Positions 30,012 through 42,127 of a stretch of 60,000 nt of DNA are shown here, piece after piece. This stretch comes from Symsagittifera roscoffensis (lineage: Eukaryota; Xenacoelomorpha; Acoela; Convolutidae), in assembly GCF_963678635.1 (NCBI RefSeq), contig NC_087068.1, positions 42,433,649-42,493,648 on the forward strand. Reading direction: 5' to 3'. How positions within the stretch are numbered: the stretch's first letter is position 1; each line of letters starts with the position of its first letter. The notes under the pieces were generated by a model, which ran no database searches, was not told where the DNA came from, and saw nothing but the letters and a program-made list of their open reading frames with translations. The translations under genes were made by a program, and so were the position numbers.

Positions 30012-31451
30012 TGTTCTATGTTCAAATTGAACTTGAAGCTAACAACCAAAATAATAATTCTGCTTTCAAAAAGATCAATGGTACGAGTTATTTGAATAGG
30101 CATATGCGCCACCGCATAAACGCATATCAATTCATTCACTTATTTGCGTTCTAATTTCAATTGCGTTAGTTGCTTTGCATATTTTTGCAACAAATATAAC
30201 TTTTAGAGTTTCTTAGGGTTAGAATTTCAAAAAAGAGCCTTAGGAAAATCTCTCTTTCATTGGGCGCTCTACATTGAGCGCTGGACAATTTTCTCTTTCC
30301 TTGGACGCTCCTATCAATAAATTGGTGCTACGAGTGAGGCTTATATTTATCTGAAAAAAGTGTTCTTATTCCCTAAAAGAGGACAAGGAATAGCCAAAAT
30401 AAATACTCAAAGCCGGAAAAATTTTTGTGTTTTCTCTATCAACAGATGAAATCAATTACGAGAACGGATCTATTGTTTTTTTCCCACAACAAGAGAATCT
30501 GTTGCTTTTCTCTAAAAAGGAAAAATTTTTGTTGAGTTTCAAAACATGAATTTAACTTAAATTTATTGTTTTAAAAATTCTAATAACAAATTCAATCTAT
30601 CTTATCAATCAAAATTTTATCATATTTTCAAAGTCTTTCTATCCTTTCTTTTCTATTTTTTTTCGGTCCAAATCTAACTAATCCAATAATTAAATGACCT
30701 TCCAGACACGCATCTTGATTTGTCGTTTGCAACATTTTCAAGGAATGATTTGAATCAAAGCGCAACTGCCTTTTGGACTTGAGTTATGAATAAAATAATG
30801 TTTTCATTAGACCAAAGACCCGCCCATGCCGCTCTACGGGCCAACTGTAAATATAGAAAGAAATTCTTATCTGGATCACTATTAACAGAAACTGCTCATG
30901 AATGGTACAACGCAATTGTTGTTGCCGCTACTAATTGGGATAAACTTCAGGAAGGCTTCCTAAACCGATTCTTTGATAGTAGAGATCAATTCAAACACAG
31001 TATTGATGTCGAAAACGCAGTGCGCCAAAACATTGAGCTAATAGAAATATACTTGTACAAAATTAAATCTTCTATAGGTTACGGGAAGGCCGAACAATAC
31101 CAGGCTTTGCGAAATTGATATTTTGAAGGGGCGTTCTATTTCCAAGTGCACAAACAAACAAACACAGAATGATGTTTACAAAATCAGAAAACAAATAAAA
31201 ATGAGCGAAAGGTCTCATTCGAACTGATTACAAAAAAACCAAACAATAAATAATTGCTACAATCAAAATGGTAACTACGGAAAAGAGTAAAAACAATGAA
31301 AATTTTGACAATAATCTTTTTAACTTTGGCATCCGCTGTATAAGACTATAATGGAATTGTTCAACAAAATTTCAATAGTCAGGTTGTCCAAATTTCAAAC
31401 TCAAAGAGGTTTGAATCTTTCGACGAAAACAAACCTTCGAGAAAAATTTTC
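30012..31451 (+). mobile_element. Truncated head of RE3 (5' LTR, PBS and gag start)
   Basis: Left-unit copy of 41021-42460: LTR from TGTTCTATGTTCAAA, PBS at about 30323 (TGGTGCTACGAGTGA), and the gag fragment at 30786-31118. It is cut at 31446-31451 by the junction of the 11 kb duplication, where receptor exon 4 sequence (reverse orientation) begins. Confidence 0.8.
30786..31118 (+). pseudogene. gag: RE3 gag fragment, left-unit copy
   Basis: Identical to 41795-42127 except Val for Glu in a HSID(V/E)ENAV segment. See the entry for 41700-42127. Confidence 0.7.
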
Positions 31452-34400
31452 TCCCCAGATTCGACAGGAATTATGAAGCTGAGAAATGAAAGAGTGTAGA
31501 CTGCGCCGAAAGGCACCACAAACGCAATTAGGTAAAACCTACACCTCTTTTCCTCATACTTCACATAACAAAATGCACAAGTGAAGAAATAACAACAAAA
31601 AAAATTAAAGAAATCATTCCACTTTTTAAGCTTTTAAATCAACATATTTTTATAAAATTAAAGTGAACAGACAATTGGAAAAGCCTCAAAGAACTCAAGT
31701 GAGACAGACAGAAAAAAAATGATTTTTTGAACTTTTTACATTTCGAGAAAAAATACATCAAGTAGAGAAAAATTAATTGACAGTTATTTTTTCCCGGTAA
31801 AAATAAAAATCACAATCCAACTTCTACTATCGCAAGTAGAGAAAAATGAATTGACAGTTATTTTTTTCCCGGTAAAAATAAAAATCACAATCCAGCTTCT
31901 ACCTTAGCTATTCATCTTTTTTTTCGCCATTTCCGTTTCGTAATTGGAGATTGTAATCTGCCCTCCTTTTGGCAAAAGAAATTGAACTGCAGTTAAAAAT
32001 AAATCAAAAATCAAATCAGCACAACTCAATATCATCACGACTTACTTAAGTGACTTCATTTACTCATATCAAATTGAATCAATATTTCCCCAATAGAAAA
32101 TTGAAAGTTTATTGAAAAAGTGAAAACTTAAATTTCTAACTCGTTTTATTTAATTTTCTCTTGTTGAGTCTGCCAATTTACCAGTTTAGTGAATGTCTGT
32201 CAAGGAAAAGAGGAAAGCCTTGGGCGTCTTTTCAAATGAACAGTGACACGGATTCTTCCATATGTCTTGTATTCCCAATTCATTTGGTAGACTTGCAATA
32301 AAACAGGTCTCATCAAAATCCACTGGTCGTTTTCTTTGTATAAGTCAAGAGGCCGCTCAAACTTCTCCGTCACATTGTTCAAGAGGTTTTCATCAATTTC
32401 TAAACAAAAACCCAAAAACGCAAACTTTTGAACACTAAGCAGCTTTTGAAAAAAAATTCATCACATTTTGTTTCACCTCTACAAACACTTACGAAATTTA
32501 TATTGCTCGTTGGTGGCAATAAAAGGTTCAAAATGGAAATTGCAGATTTGCTCGTCTTGAGGGAAGTTTGTGGGGTTGAATTGACAGGACAGCTGGAAGG
32601 TTGCATACGTAGCCCACGCAAGAACTTTGCCGCTCGAGTAGACTGCTTGTCTGCTGAAACCCTCATAAATAACATCCGTAGCATCCTCCAGCACTGAAAA
32701 ACCCAACCTGGTTGTACATCAAGCGGCTCTCTTGCACTCTCCTCTTTTGCAAAAGGGTGGGTGATTCGTTACTGGGTACAATTTTGCATATACTTAACCG
32801 TTAAATTAATTCATTGTATGGGGGGCATTTCTTTACCAACCAGTGTGGTAACTGATAGGAGTTCTGGAAACTAATTGTGCATTTAAATAAAAAAATTCAG
32901 AATGTTCATACAAACGTCTTTTTACGGCTCAGTTCAACAGGCCTAAGTTCCGTACGCTGTATGGTTGAACTGAACTTTCAAATCGTCGCTTTCAGGTCGG
33001 CTCAAATGGTCTTGACAATACTAGTAAACATATTATATAACTAGATAACATTAAGGTTACTGCAACTGCAGTACCACGTGGAAAGAAAAATTTATCACTT
33101 AAAATACAAATTTTTTTAAATAAAAAATAAGAGATTTTTGGTACTCACTTTAGCCAGTTTCATAGAATATTGGTTGTGGTTCTAAGTTTCTTCATGGTTT
33201 TCCCATGAGGTCTTCCAATCCCATGGGTACTCGCCACGTTCTCGAGATATCAAGCGATGCATGAGCGAAATTTTTTTGAATTGGCGTTTTTCCAGTAGAA
33301 CAAAACCAATCTCCATTGGCTTATCCCTCCTCGTCTTGAATGAGGCTAGTTTCTTTCAATAGGCAACTAGAGCTGCTTAGCTGAGATCTGGTATGTCCTC
33401 TTATGAAGTTATCATTTCAACAGATTGTTCGATTGGGTCATCAAATATCTCTGATTTTTGGTTCTTGTTGGGTCTACCACTTCTTCTGATTTGTGCTCCC
33501 GATGTGTCCTCTTGATATGATTCGTCTGAAAACCCAGAAAGGGCGTCAAATGTTGCTATCCCTGCATCATCTGGTCTATCCTTTTCTTTAAAAACTTTTT
33601 TCGCTGTATTCTGTACCCCGCGTCAACACTTGATTGGCCAGATTTTCCCATTCTATTTTCCCATTTCCCATCCTGATTTTGAAAAGCGTCTAGTATCACT
33701 TCCGAAGATGAATTTCGGTCACTTTTCTTGAGCATTCCGGTTGTCGACTTTTTCGGTGTTAAGCTGCTGGGTTCTGTATCGGTTCTCGATTTTTCGGGCA
33801 TCTGATTCGTGGTTTTTGGTTTGTCCTTTACAACCTCTTGTATCTCTTGCTTTTCTGGCTTCTTCAACCGTTGGTTTTGGTTCCTTCTTTTTGATGGCTA
33901 CTTCCTGTTGAGTTTTTGCTCAAGACACCACTGGTCCTGCGTTATTCGGTTTGGCTTTTTTATTAGCTAAATCAAAGCCTCCTCCAGAATCTCTATCTTT
34001 TAGTTTGACTATCGCTTCACTATTCAAGGGCCGGGAACAGTCTTGAACTGTTCCCGGCATTTTTTTGTTTGGTTAACGCTTCTGCAGCGTCTTTCCTCAG
34101 AAGCATATCCAAAAGGTGGTTTTATTTCCTTTCGGAAATGCTTGCGTTTTGATTCCTCTGTTGGATTTTTGGTCTTGTACTTGCTGGTTCATTTTGATCT
34201 GCTTCCTCAGTCCACTTTAATGTCTACTGCAGCATCCGCTCTAACACTTTTTCTGTTAATCGATCCGACTGCTGTTCTAGTAGTTCAAATAGTTTCGAAG
34301 CGGGTTGGTGATGGCTTCGCGGTTTTTTCTGCTCTCGTCTCGTCTTAGCTGATTTGGAAAAATTTACGAATTGTGGTTCTGGCTTACCTCCTTTACGAAT

Positions 34401-37400
34401 CTTTTTCCTACGAAAAAAGCATTTCTTTTCTTTTATCCGGATTTTTTGTGCTCGTCATGTTCACTCTTCTACGAATATCATTGTCTGACGCATATCTGCA
34501 CTCAGCATTGCACTTGGTATTAACCTCAACCAGACTCTTCGCGCATGTTTCCTGTCTTTGGCTGACGACAGCTGCCGATTGAACAGCGGACTTTTCTCCC
34601 TACTGCTTTGACTCCTCTTTACTGTTTTCGCGTTCTCACGAGATTTTTCGATGCTTTTTTTGAGCTGTGATGCCGTGGGACTGATTTTTACAATTGCTGT
34701 TTATCTAAATTTTCAGAGTTAGTTAAGAACTTGTCTCTTTTGATTTCAGTTTCGTTTTTTTTTTGGTAAACGTCCAAAATGTATTTCAAGTTTTGCTTGT
34801 TCCACCTGAGGTTTGCGTAGTATCGTGCTACCGCAGAGTTTCACTGATGTATTGTTTTTGTCCAATAGCATGAAACACAGTTTTTTTTTATCGTTTGAAC
34901 TGTTCCCTTAACCATATTGCACCCTCGGTGGTCAATTTCGAGTATCGAGTATCGATCAGTTGCCGGTAATAGATTGTTTTTTTTTATTTATATGAAATTC
35001 CAATGGCGCCGTTTAGTCGAGTTGCACTTCATGACCCGGCTGCATAGCAGTGCTAGAGTTTTGAACGAGGTTTTAGGATTGGAAAAATCAGCTTTTTTAT
35101 TGTATCTGGTGTATTCTCTACATTCTTCCCCTAAGTTTACAATGTCTTTATGCATGTGGGGCTACTCCAAATATTTAAAGATGTCGAGCATAACTTCCTG
35201 GTCAAAGTGTCAACGATGTGTCGTTTTCATCCACCATTATGCAATCACCTACAACTGCCATTTGATGCCCAAACGGGTTCGTATAGGGCCCTAGCAGCTC
35301 GAAGCCATGGCTATTGTTCCTCTTGGTTACTCTTCGGAGACGATCAATCCACCGGTCTTCTTTGCCTGTGATTAGCTCTGCTAGGAGACTCTTGTCAAAA
35401 AGTCTTGACCATTTAAAAAATTCCTCTTCTCCAAGCTGTGTGGACAGTTGGAATTCACTTTTTTTGGAAAGATGGCTGTCTGTTCTGCTTGGTGCAATTA
35501 TGCCAAAATCTGGGTCAACTTCCGCGTCTCCTAGTGAAAGGTCCACTTCTATTTTTGAGATCTCATCTCGATTGGTACTTGTTTCAATCGGTTCTGTGTA
35601 GGGTCTGTGTGCTGTCCTATTACTGAGCTGGTTTTTAACTCTAGCATGTTCCCTGGTCTGACAGGATTGTCTCCGACCACTAAGTCTCAGAAAAAATCTT
35701 TCTTGTCGACTGATCAGTGTCCGGTCTGCTTTTCCTAGCTCTCCAGTCCACCTTCGGCATGTCCGATTCTGAGCTCAACGATTCTCATTTGTCTCTTGTC
35801 CTCCTCTTTGTTTTTCTGGTTCTCTGGAAGGTTGTCTCTGTAACCTCCTCCTTTGTAAATCGTTTTCAATCTCATGTTTGCTAGCTTCTCCGATCATTTA
35901 CACTAACAATTTTTTTTTTGATTTTTCTTCTTGTTTTCTTCTGAACTATGGATTTTGAAATTGTCTGACTGTATTGGATGACAAAAAATTTGCAAAAACT
36001 GCCTTTTGGCAATTTTGAGAGTCTTGAGTTTTGAACGTTTTCGTTCCGGAAAAACTTATCTTGTTTTGGAAAATTTTGGTTGCTTTGACAACCGTACGAT
36101 GACGGGTCGTGTTTGTACTCGTTTCTATCAAGCTCAAAATATTCTAGAACATTTTCGTTTCAGTTGGGCTGGCTGAACCTACTCATCACTTAGTCTACTC
36201 TTTAAACAGTTGAGTGCTTTATGGAAAATTTAAATGGACCTAATTTCAGATTTCTCATCTAGTTCAGATTCTGGCCAAGAATCACTATTTGGCTCCCTTG
36301 ATAAGTAGTCAACTATGCCCAAGGATTTCCCCTGAATTTCAATCATTTTGAGATAAAACGGTAGCAACCTGTCCACCCACCTGTTAAGTTGAGATTGATA
36401 GGTTTTTTTAAACTGTTTCCGTCCAAAGCTGATGTTCGTGCTTTGCGATTCGTAGCGATTATGAACTCTTTAACGAGAAGATAGTGTTTAAACCGGCTTA
36501 CGAAGCAAACAACTGCAAGCAGTTTTAGTACATTCGTGGAGCACTTTTTTTCATGGATGTTTTGGTAGCGTGATGTAAATATTCTTACTCCCTAGATTTT
36601 GTGGCAGGGTTGCCACTAAACCATTTTGACTGGCATCATATTTAGCACGCGTGTCTTTTAAAGGGTCAGAATAATTTATCTTTGAGAAGTTTGCAAATAT
36701 TTTTTCATCTCCGCGAAAATCTCTGAATGGTCCTTCTCCCATTCAGGTTTTTTCAATATTTTTCAATTTCTTCTTTTTGTTTTCGTTGTGTAACAAGGGT
36801 CGAAGTTTTTCGGTTAAAGTTGTGCATTCGGGTTAAACTTTGTGAAGTGGTTAATACTACCAAGTGATGAAAGACCTAATTTGTTTAGGGGACTTGGGGG
36901 GTTTATTTTTGTGATGTTCGGTATGACTTCGCTTTCCCAGAGATAATTTCCATGCCATCTACTCTTTCCTGAAAAAATTCACATTTAGAGACCTTTAACG
37001 CTAGATTCTCCCTGTACAATTTAACTAGTACTATAAATATGTCGGCTAGGAAGCAAAAGGCATTTTGAGCGTGGTTTAGAGTTATATTCATTGCTTTTTG
37101 AGACTCTGCGGGCATGTCGGCTAGTCCGTAAAAACTTGTAAGAAACTTGTAGATTTTTGCCGCGTGTCCCCCAAAAACATTGAAATAACAATGTTTCGCT
37201 GTTTTCTCAGTCAAATTCGATTAACTATAAGCGTATTTTAGATCCAGTTTTGTAAAGTATAAGTTTGTCGTTGTGTCAGCAGTAACGACTGGACTAGCCT
37301 AATCCAATAAATCTTACCTTTTCAGCTTTTGGTACGTAATTTATTGTGTTTGTGCAATTATTGGTTTCGCGTTCAAATTGTCGTTTTTATCGTAATAACT

Positions 37401-39929
37401 GTTGGGGGCGATGAAACAGTCACTATTGCACTTGTCAAGTCGTTTTATAAGACCTTCCGCTAATAGTTTGTTAGGTTTAGGTTGTACTTTCTCTTGAGTT
37501 TGTATTGGTAAGTTATTTGTTCACTACATGTTTTTTTGGTTTTCTCTGTCGCTCAAATAGATTTTTGATTGTTTTGTGAAACTGTTCTTTCCAACCTTCT
37601 GACTGCTCGCACAGTAGCACGTCAAAATTCGGTTTTCCTAAGGAGCTGGCCTCTGGGTGGCGTTCATTACCACTTTCTTTTGTAGTTCCAATCCTAGGAT
37701 ATATATACTACCTCTCTCTGTAATCAGAAAGGATACATTTGGCAATTCCCACCTCGCTGAACGAATGTTTATTTTGAGTTCGCCAAGAATCATAAATTTG
37801 GCGCTTTTAGTGATTTGTTTTGTACTGAACATGGGCTTCTGCGTACATCAATCTTTTTGACACTTAGATCTCCATTTTTTCCTGTTTTATTTTCTTTTGT
37901 TTGCCTATCTCTCTTGGACGTACAGTTCGATCTGGCTAAAGGCAGTGTTTTTTGTCACTCTCGACATGATCTCGAATGCCTCACAAAAACCAAGTTTTGT
38001 ATAGGATTGCACTCGTCGTCAGAGCTATCGACATCGTCTGCCACTTCGCTTACTTGTTGTGAACGACATATTTTGATGATATGATTCGGCTTTGGGCATT
38101 CCTTGATTGTTTTCCCCCTCAAAGGAAACTGTAAACAAAAAATTTTTCTGTAAAGGTTCTGCCATCTCTTTTGCAGGGTCGTTTTCAATGGTAGATTTTG
38201 TATTGTTCTTGTTTTGTTGTTGTCGTCTTTTAAAATTGTTTTTTTTTTCTTCTAATTTGCGGTCCAGAAGACTAGCTTGTACCTGCAGTATTGATATTTG
38301 ATCTGTCTAATGCTTGTGTTGTCTATTCACTCTGTTTAAATTTAAGCGCTCTTTTTTGGTACTTCATCGTAAAAGAGTGTTTTGAAAGTCAGAAAGTCCT
38401 GAAGAACGACGTTCTTCATCTTCGAGTGAAGAAGTCTCGTACTGACTCGTCTTCTAGTGCACCCGTTTCTGACCTCGCTGCTTGCGCAATTAGTGTTGGT
38501 GGAACATTTCCAGTGATCCTCCTTTTCCTTGATGTCGATCGAATCGTTTATAACGTTTTTACATTACATTTTGTCTTTTCAGTGGCAGCTTTCGCTAAGG
38601 CTACCATCTCTAATTTAGTTAACTTTGTATAATTTAGTTAACTTTGTATAAAGATTCTTCCGGAAAAATATTTATTTTTCCTCTGATCCCAGCGTGGAAA
38701 ATAATCTGGATATGAGCATTTTCTCTACTTCATTGTAGTACACGTGTACTACACGTTATGACTGACTTTTGGGCCGCGTTCTCTCCGCTGTTCATTTTCA
38801 ACCTGAACCTAGTCTTCTACCACTCTGTCTCTTGGTGCTCTTTCTGCGACGGCTCTTTCTGCGACGGCTCTTGGTGCTCTTTCGGCTCTTTCTTCTTCCG
38901 ATCGGGGCCTTTCTGGTCTCGGAGCTGGCTTTTCTAAGACCGGATTCGGATTTTCCAGTAAAATTTCCGGATTTACATTTTCTTCACCGTTACTGCCATG
39001 ATAGATTGATGTTCCGTGGTGGATCCGAGCTCGATGTAGTCCAAAAAAACCGGAATTCCATCTCGGTTTTGTTGTCTCGACACAAAAACCGTGCTACCTG
39101 CTATATGTGTGTGGTAACTGATAGAAGTTCTAGCAACTCAGTTGTTTGAAAATAATTCTTCATTTAAAAAACGAATTCTCCCATAGTTCTTTTCGCAGCT
39201 CATTTCAACTGGCCTGAGTTCCATACGCTGTATGGTTGAAATAAATATTCAGTTCAGGTGGGCACAAATGGCCTTGACAATCATTGTAAACACGTTATAT
39301 ACCTAGATAACATCACGATTACTGGTACCGCAGTATCACAATTAGGTACCAGAGGGGCGTAAATAGTCAAAGCGATTCCATCAATCCTAATAAAGCAATC
39401 GCATATTCCGTTATTATCCAAATAAAATCAATTATGAACCAGTTTCAAAGGTTTTGTTGGGATTTGATATATTTTCAGATTACGCTAGTAATTGAAATCT
39501 AATTAACGTTGAACCGCTCTTAAAAAGCTGTACTGGTTTTTTGAAAAAAAGGTGTTGGTTCAAATTACCAATATCGGGTGTCCAAAAAGTTTCAGATGGG
39601 ACCAACAGATAGTCCGGTAGTCGTTCTTTTTTTCCATTGACTATTCTGTTCCAGGCTGCATTTTCACTCTTGTAATGGATGGCAAGCCACATTCTAACTT
39701 GCCAAGATCCTTCTTTTTCGTTTATGCTCAGAATCTGCATAATGTCTGTGTACATGTTAACACTGTTATTGAACATGTCATACGGTGATGTGTATTTCGG
39801 AATATTTTCTCTAAGTTTGATCATTAGTGTAATTTCATCTTCAACTCCATTTGAATCACAGGAAAAAATCTCAAATAAGGATATAATCAAAATAAAGAAG
39901 AAATTTATAAAAACTGGCGCGAACAGCAT
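31379..39929 (-). CDS. Truncated copy of the minus-strand receptor (ligand-binding domain plus TM1)
   Basis: Proposed CDS is complement(join(31379..31544,32219..32399,32493..32693,39569..39929)), 302 aa. Exons 1-3 and the exon 4 start equal those of the intact gene, with the same splice sites and the same 2.5 kb upstream. After TM1 and GEKI the sequence crosses the duplication junction at 31446-31451 and continues in RE3-derived DNA for about 20 codons (FLEGLFSSKDSN...) to a stop at 31379. TM2, TM3, the cytoplasmic loop and TM4 are lost, so it cannot form a pore alone. If transcribed it could yield a single-span ligand-binding protein that interferes with assembly; otherwise it is a young pseudogene. 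No stop codon interrupts exons 1-3. Confidence 0.7.
32844..39339 (-). mobile_element. RE2, duplicate copy in intron 1 of the truncated receptor
   Basis: Same element as 21837-28332, shifted by 11,007: LTRs at 32844-33077 and 39110-39339. The same disabled fragments appear: charged tail 33556-33867, hairpin 34030-34058, integrase GPY 35202-35546, RNase H/connection 36242-36742, RT 36903-37214, protease 37638-37832, knuckle region 37955-38307, gag N-terminus 38804-39017. The fragments show the same breaks, so it was copied after decay. Confidence 0.85.
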
Positions 39930-41020
39930 TTTTCAGTATATATTGGAACTACAAAAACTTGTGATATCCTTTTCTTAAAAAAAAATCAAATCATTTCGCT
40001 AAAAGGTGAAAAAAAAAAAACGATTGCATTAAAATTACTTTCAAAGTTTGTGAATTATGTATGTGAGTTAATCGCGGATTCTGAATTTAATTCAGCAATA
40101 TAAACTCCAATCACGATTTAATCACGGCACTTATTTTATTTATGTTTCACCGCTTTTCTGGGCACCTTTGACAGTTTTTCTTAATTTTTTTCGAATTATT
40201 GAAGTTTATGAAAAAACAAAAAAAAATGAAAAGAAGAGAAAAAACCGTAGAAAGCCGGTAAAAAATGAGCAACCGTATTCTAACTTAATTGTTGTTAACT
40301 GTTGTGTAGCAAAATTGTCATTCAGTGTTTTTTATCTTAACTGAAGGCGATAACTTGGATTATTTTCGAGTCCTCGAGCAATTTTTGGAGCCAAGCTGTA
40401 GTACTATTTTTGAAAAATGATTAACTTGATTACACGTGCAGACAAAAAAGCGTATCATACAATTTCATACTATAAAAAAAACAAATTTCTAAATAAAAGT
40501 AATGGAATTTATGTTTTGCTTAGAAAAGAGTTAGTTGTTCTGGTAGATTCGGCAAGGCATGTTGACGAAGGATGGGACTCTGGCATCCAACCTTACTTCA
40601 GTGGTACCAAACCCAACGTTTGGAACTAAGTGGTTTTTGGTCTCAAAACGAAAGCTGAATTTTTTCTCTCAGATCAAACGAAAACTAAATTTTACCGGCT
40701 TTTCAAGAGCAACACGACGAATAAATCTGAGTAGTCATGACATGCAACACCGTCAAGCGTTTAAAAGTTTAATCCCAAAGTTTTTTGCGATCAGGGTTTG
40801 ACAATAGTTTGAGACGACTACAACCAGTCGCCATTCATCATTGTGTGTTCTTTTTTACAACAATTTCAAATGCCTTACGCGCGTCGAGTACAACTAATTT
40901 GCCGTACCAAGGGCGACGAACTGACCGAACAATCGTTCTCAGAATTTTTCTCCAGATAATTTTCATAGTTTTAACTAGTCACTTCTGACGGGATTTCGAA
41001 AAAATAATCGGAGAAGTATT
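39930..41020. other. Upstream region of the truncated receptor copy
   Basis: Duplicate of 28923-30011 with two extra A bases. No gene identified. Confidence 0.5.
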
Positions 41021-41329
41021 TGTTCTATGTTCAAATTGAACTTGAAGCTAACAACCAAAATAATAATTCTGCTTTCAAAAAGATCAATGGTACGAGTTAT
41101 TTGAATAGGCATATGCGCCACCGCATAAACGCATATCAATTCATTCACTTATTTGCGTTCTAATTTCAATTGCGTTAGTTGCTTTGCATATTTTTGCAAC
41201 AAATATAACTTTTAGAGTTTCTTAGGGTTAGAATTTCAAAAAAGAGCCTTAGGAAAATCTCTCTTTCATTGGGCGCTCTACATTGAGCGCTGGACAATTT
41301 TCTCTTTCCTTGGACGCTCCTATCAATAA
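41021..41329 (+). repeat. 5' LTR of RE3
   Basis: Begins TGTTCTATG and ends three bases or so before the PBS. Diverged from the 3' LTR, so the insertion is old. Copy in the left unit at 30012-30320. Confidence 0.7.
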
Positions 41330-41331
41330 AT

Positions 41332-41346
41332 TGGTGCTACGAGTGA
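41332..41346 (+). other. RE3 primer-binding site
   Basis: TGGTGCTACGAGTGA, just inside the 5' LTR, complementary to a tRNA ending in ...TAGCACCA. tRNA identity not determined. Confidence 0.6.
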
Positions 41347-41699
41347 GGCTTATATTTATCTGAAAAAAGTGTTCTTATTCCCTAAAAGAGGACAAGGAAT
41401 AGCCAAAATAAATACTCAAAGCCGGAAAAATTTTTGTGTTTTCTCTATCAACAGATGAAATCAATTACGAGAACGGATCTATTGTTTTTTTCCCACAACA
41501 AGAGAATCTGTTGCTTTTCTCTAAAAAGGAAAAATTTTTGTTGAGTTTCAAAACATGAATTTAACTTAAATTTATTGTTTTAAAAATTCTAATAACAAAT
41601 TCAATCTATCTTATCAATCAAAATTTTATCATATTTTCAAAGTCTTTCTATCCTTTCTTTTCTATTTTTTTTCGGTCCAAATCTAACTAATCCAATAAT

Positions 41700-42127
41700 T
41701 AAATGACCTTCCAGACACGCATCTTGATTTGTCGTTTGCAACATTTTCAAGGAATGATTTGAATCAAAGCGCAACTGCCTTTTGGACTTGAGTTATGAAT
41801 AAAATAATGTTTTCATTAGACCAAAGACCCGCCCATGCCGCTCTACGGGCCAACTGTAAATATAGAAAGAAATTCTTATCTGGATCACTATTAACAGAAA
41901 CTGCTCATGAATGGTACAACGCAATTGTTGTTGCCGCTACTAATTGGGATAAACTTCAGGAAGGCTTCCTAAACCGATTCTTTGATAGTAGAGATCAATT
42001 CAAACACAGTATTGATGAGGAAAACGCAGTGCGCCAAAACATTGAGCTAATAGAAATATACTTGTACAAAATTAAATCTTCTATAGGTTACGGGAAGGCC
42101 GAACAATACCAGGCTTTGCGAAATTGA
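41700..42127 (+). pseudogene. gag: RE3 gag, N-terminal part
   Basis: Homology to RE1 gag begins before the ATG at 41795: upstream codons read DLSFATFSRNDLNQSATAFWT then a stop where RE1 has FWTSVENK. After the stop come KIMFSLDQRP, SGSLLTETAHEWYN, GFLNRFFDSRDQF and IELIEIYLYKIKSSI, capsid-type blocks. The frame closes at 42127 shortly after joining the tandem-repeat sequence, so the C-terminal capsid is missing here but appears in the repeats downstream (about 43020-43290). Confidence 0.7.

Larger units (their letters stand above)
20439..31451. repeat. 11 kb tandem duplication, left unit
   Basis: Matches 31446-42460 with an offset of 11,007, rising to 11,009 after two single-base A-run indels near 29.0 and 29.47 kb. 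The few substitutions I noticed include 23427, 24255, 24341 and 27154. The left edge is inside receptor exon 4; the right edge is inside RE3. The unit holds receptor exons 1-3, part of exon 4, all of RE2, and the 5' LTR and gag start of RE3. Confidence 0.95.
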
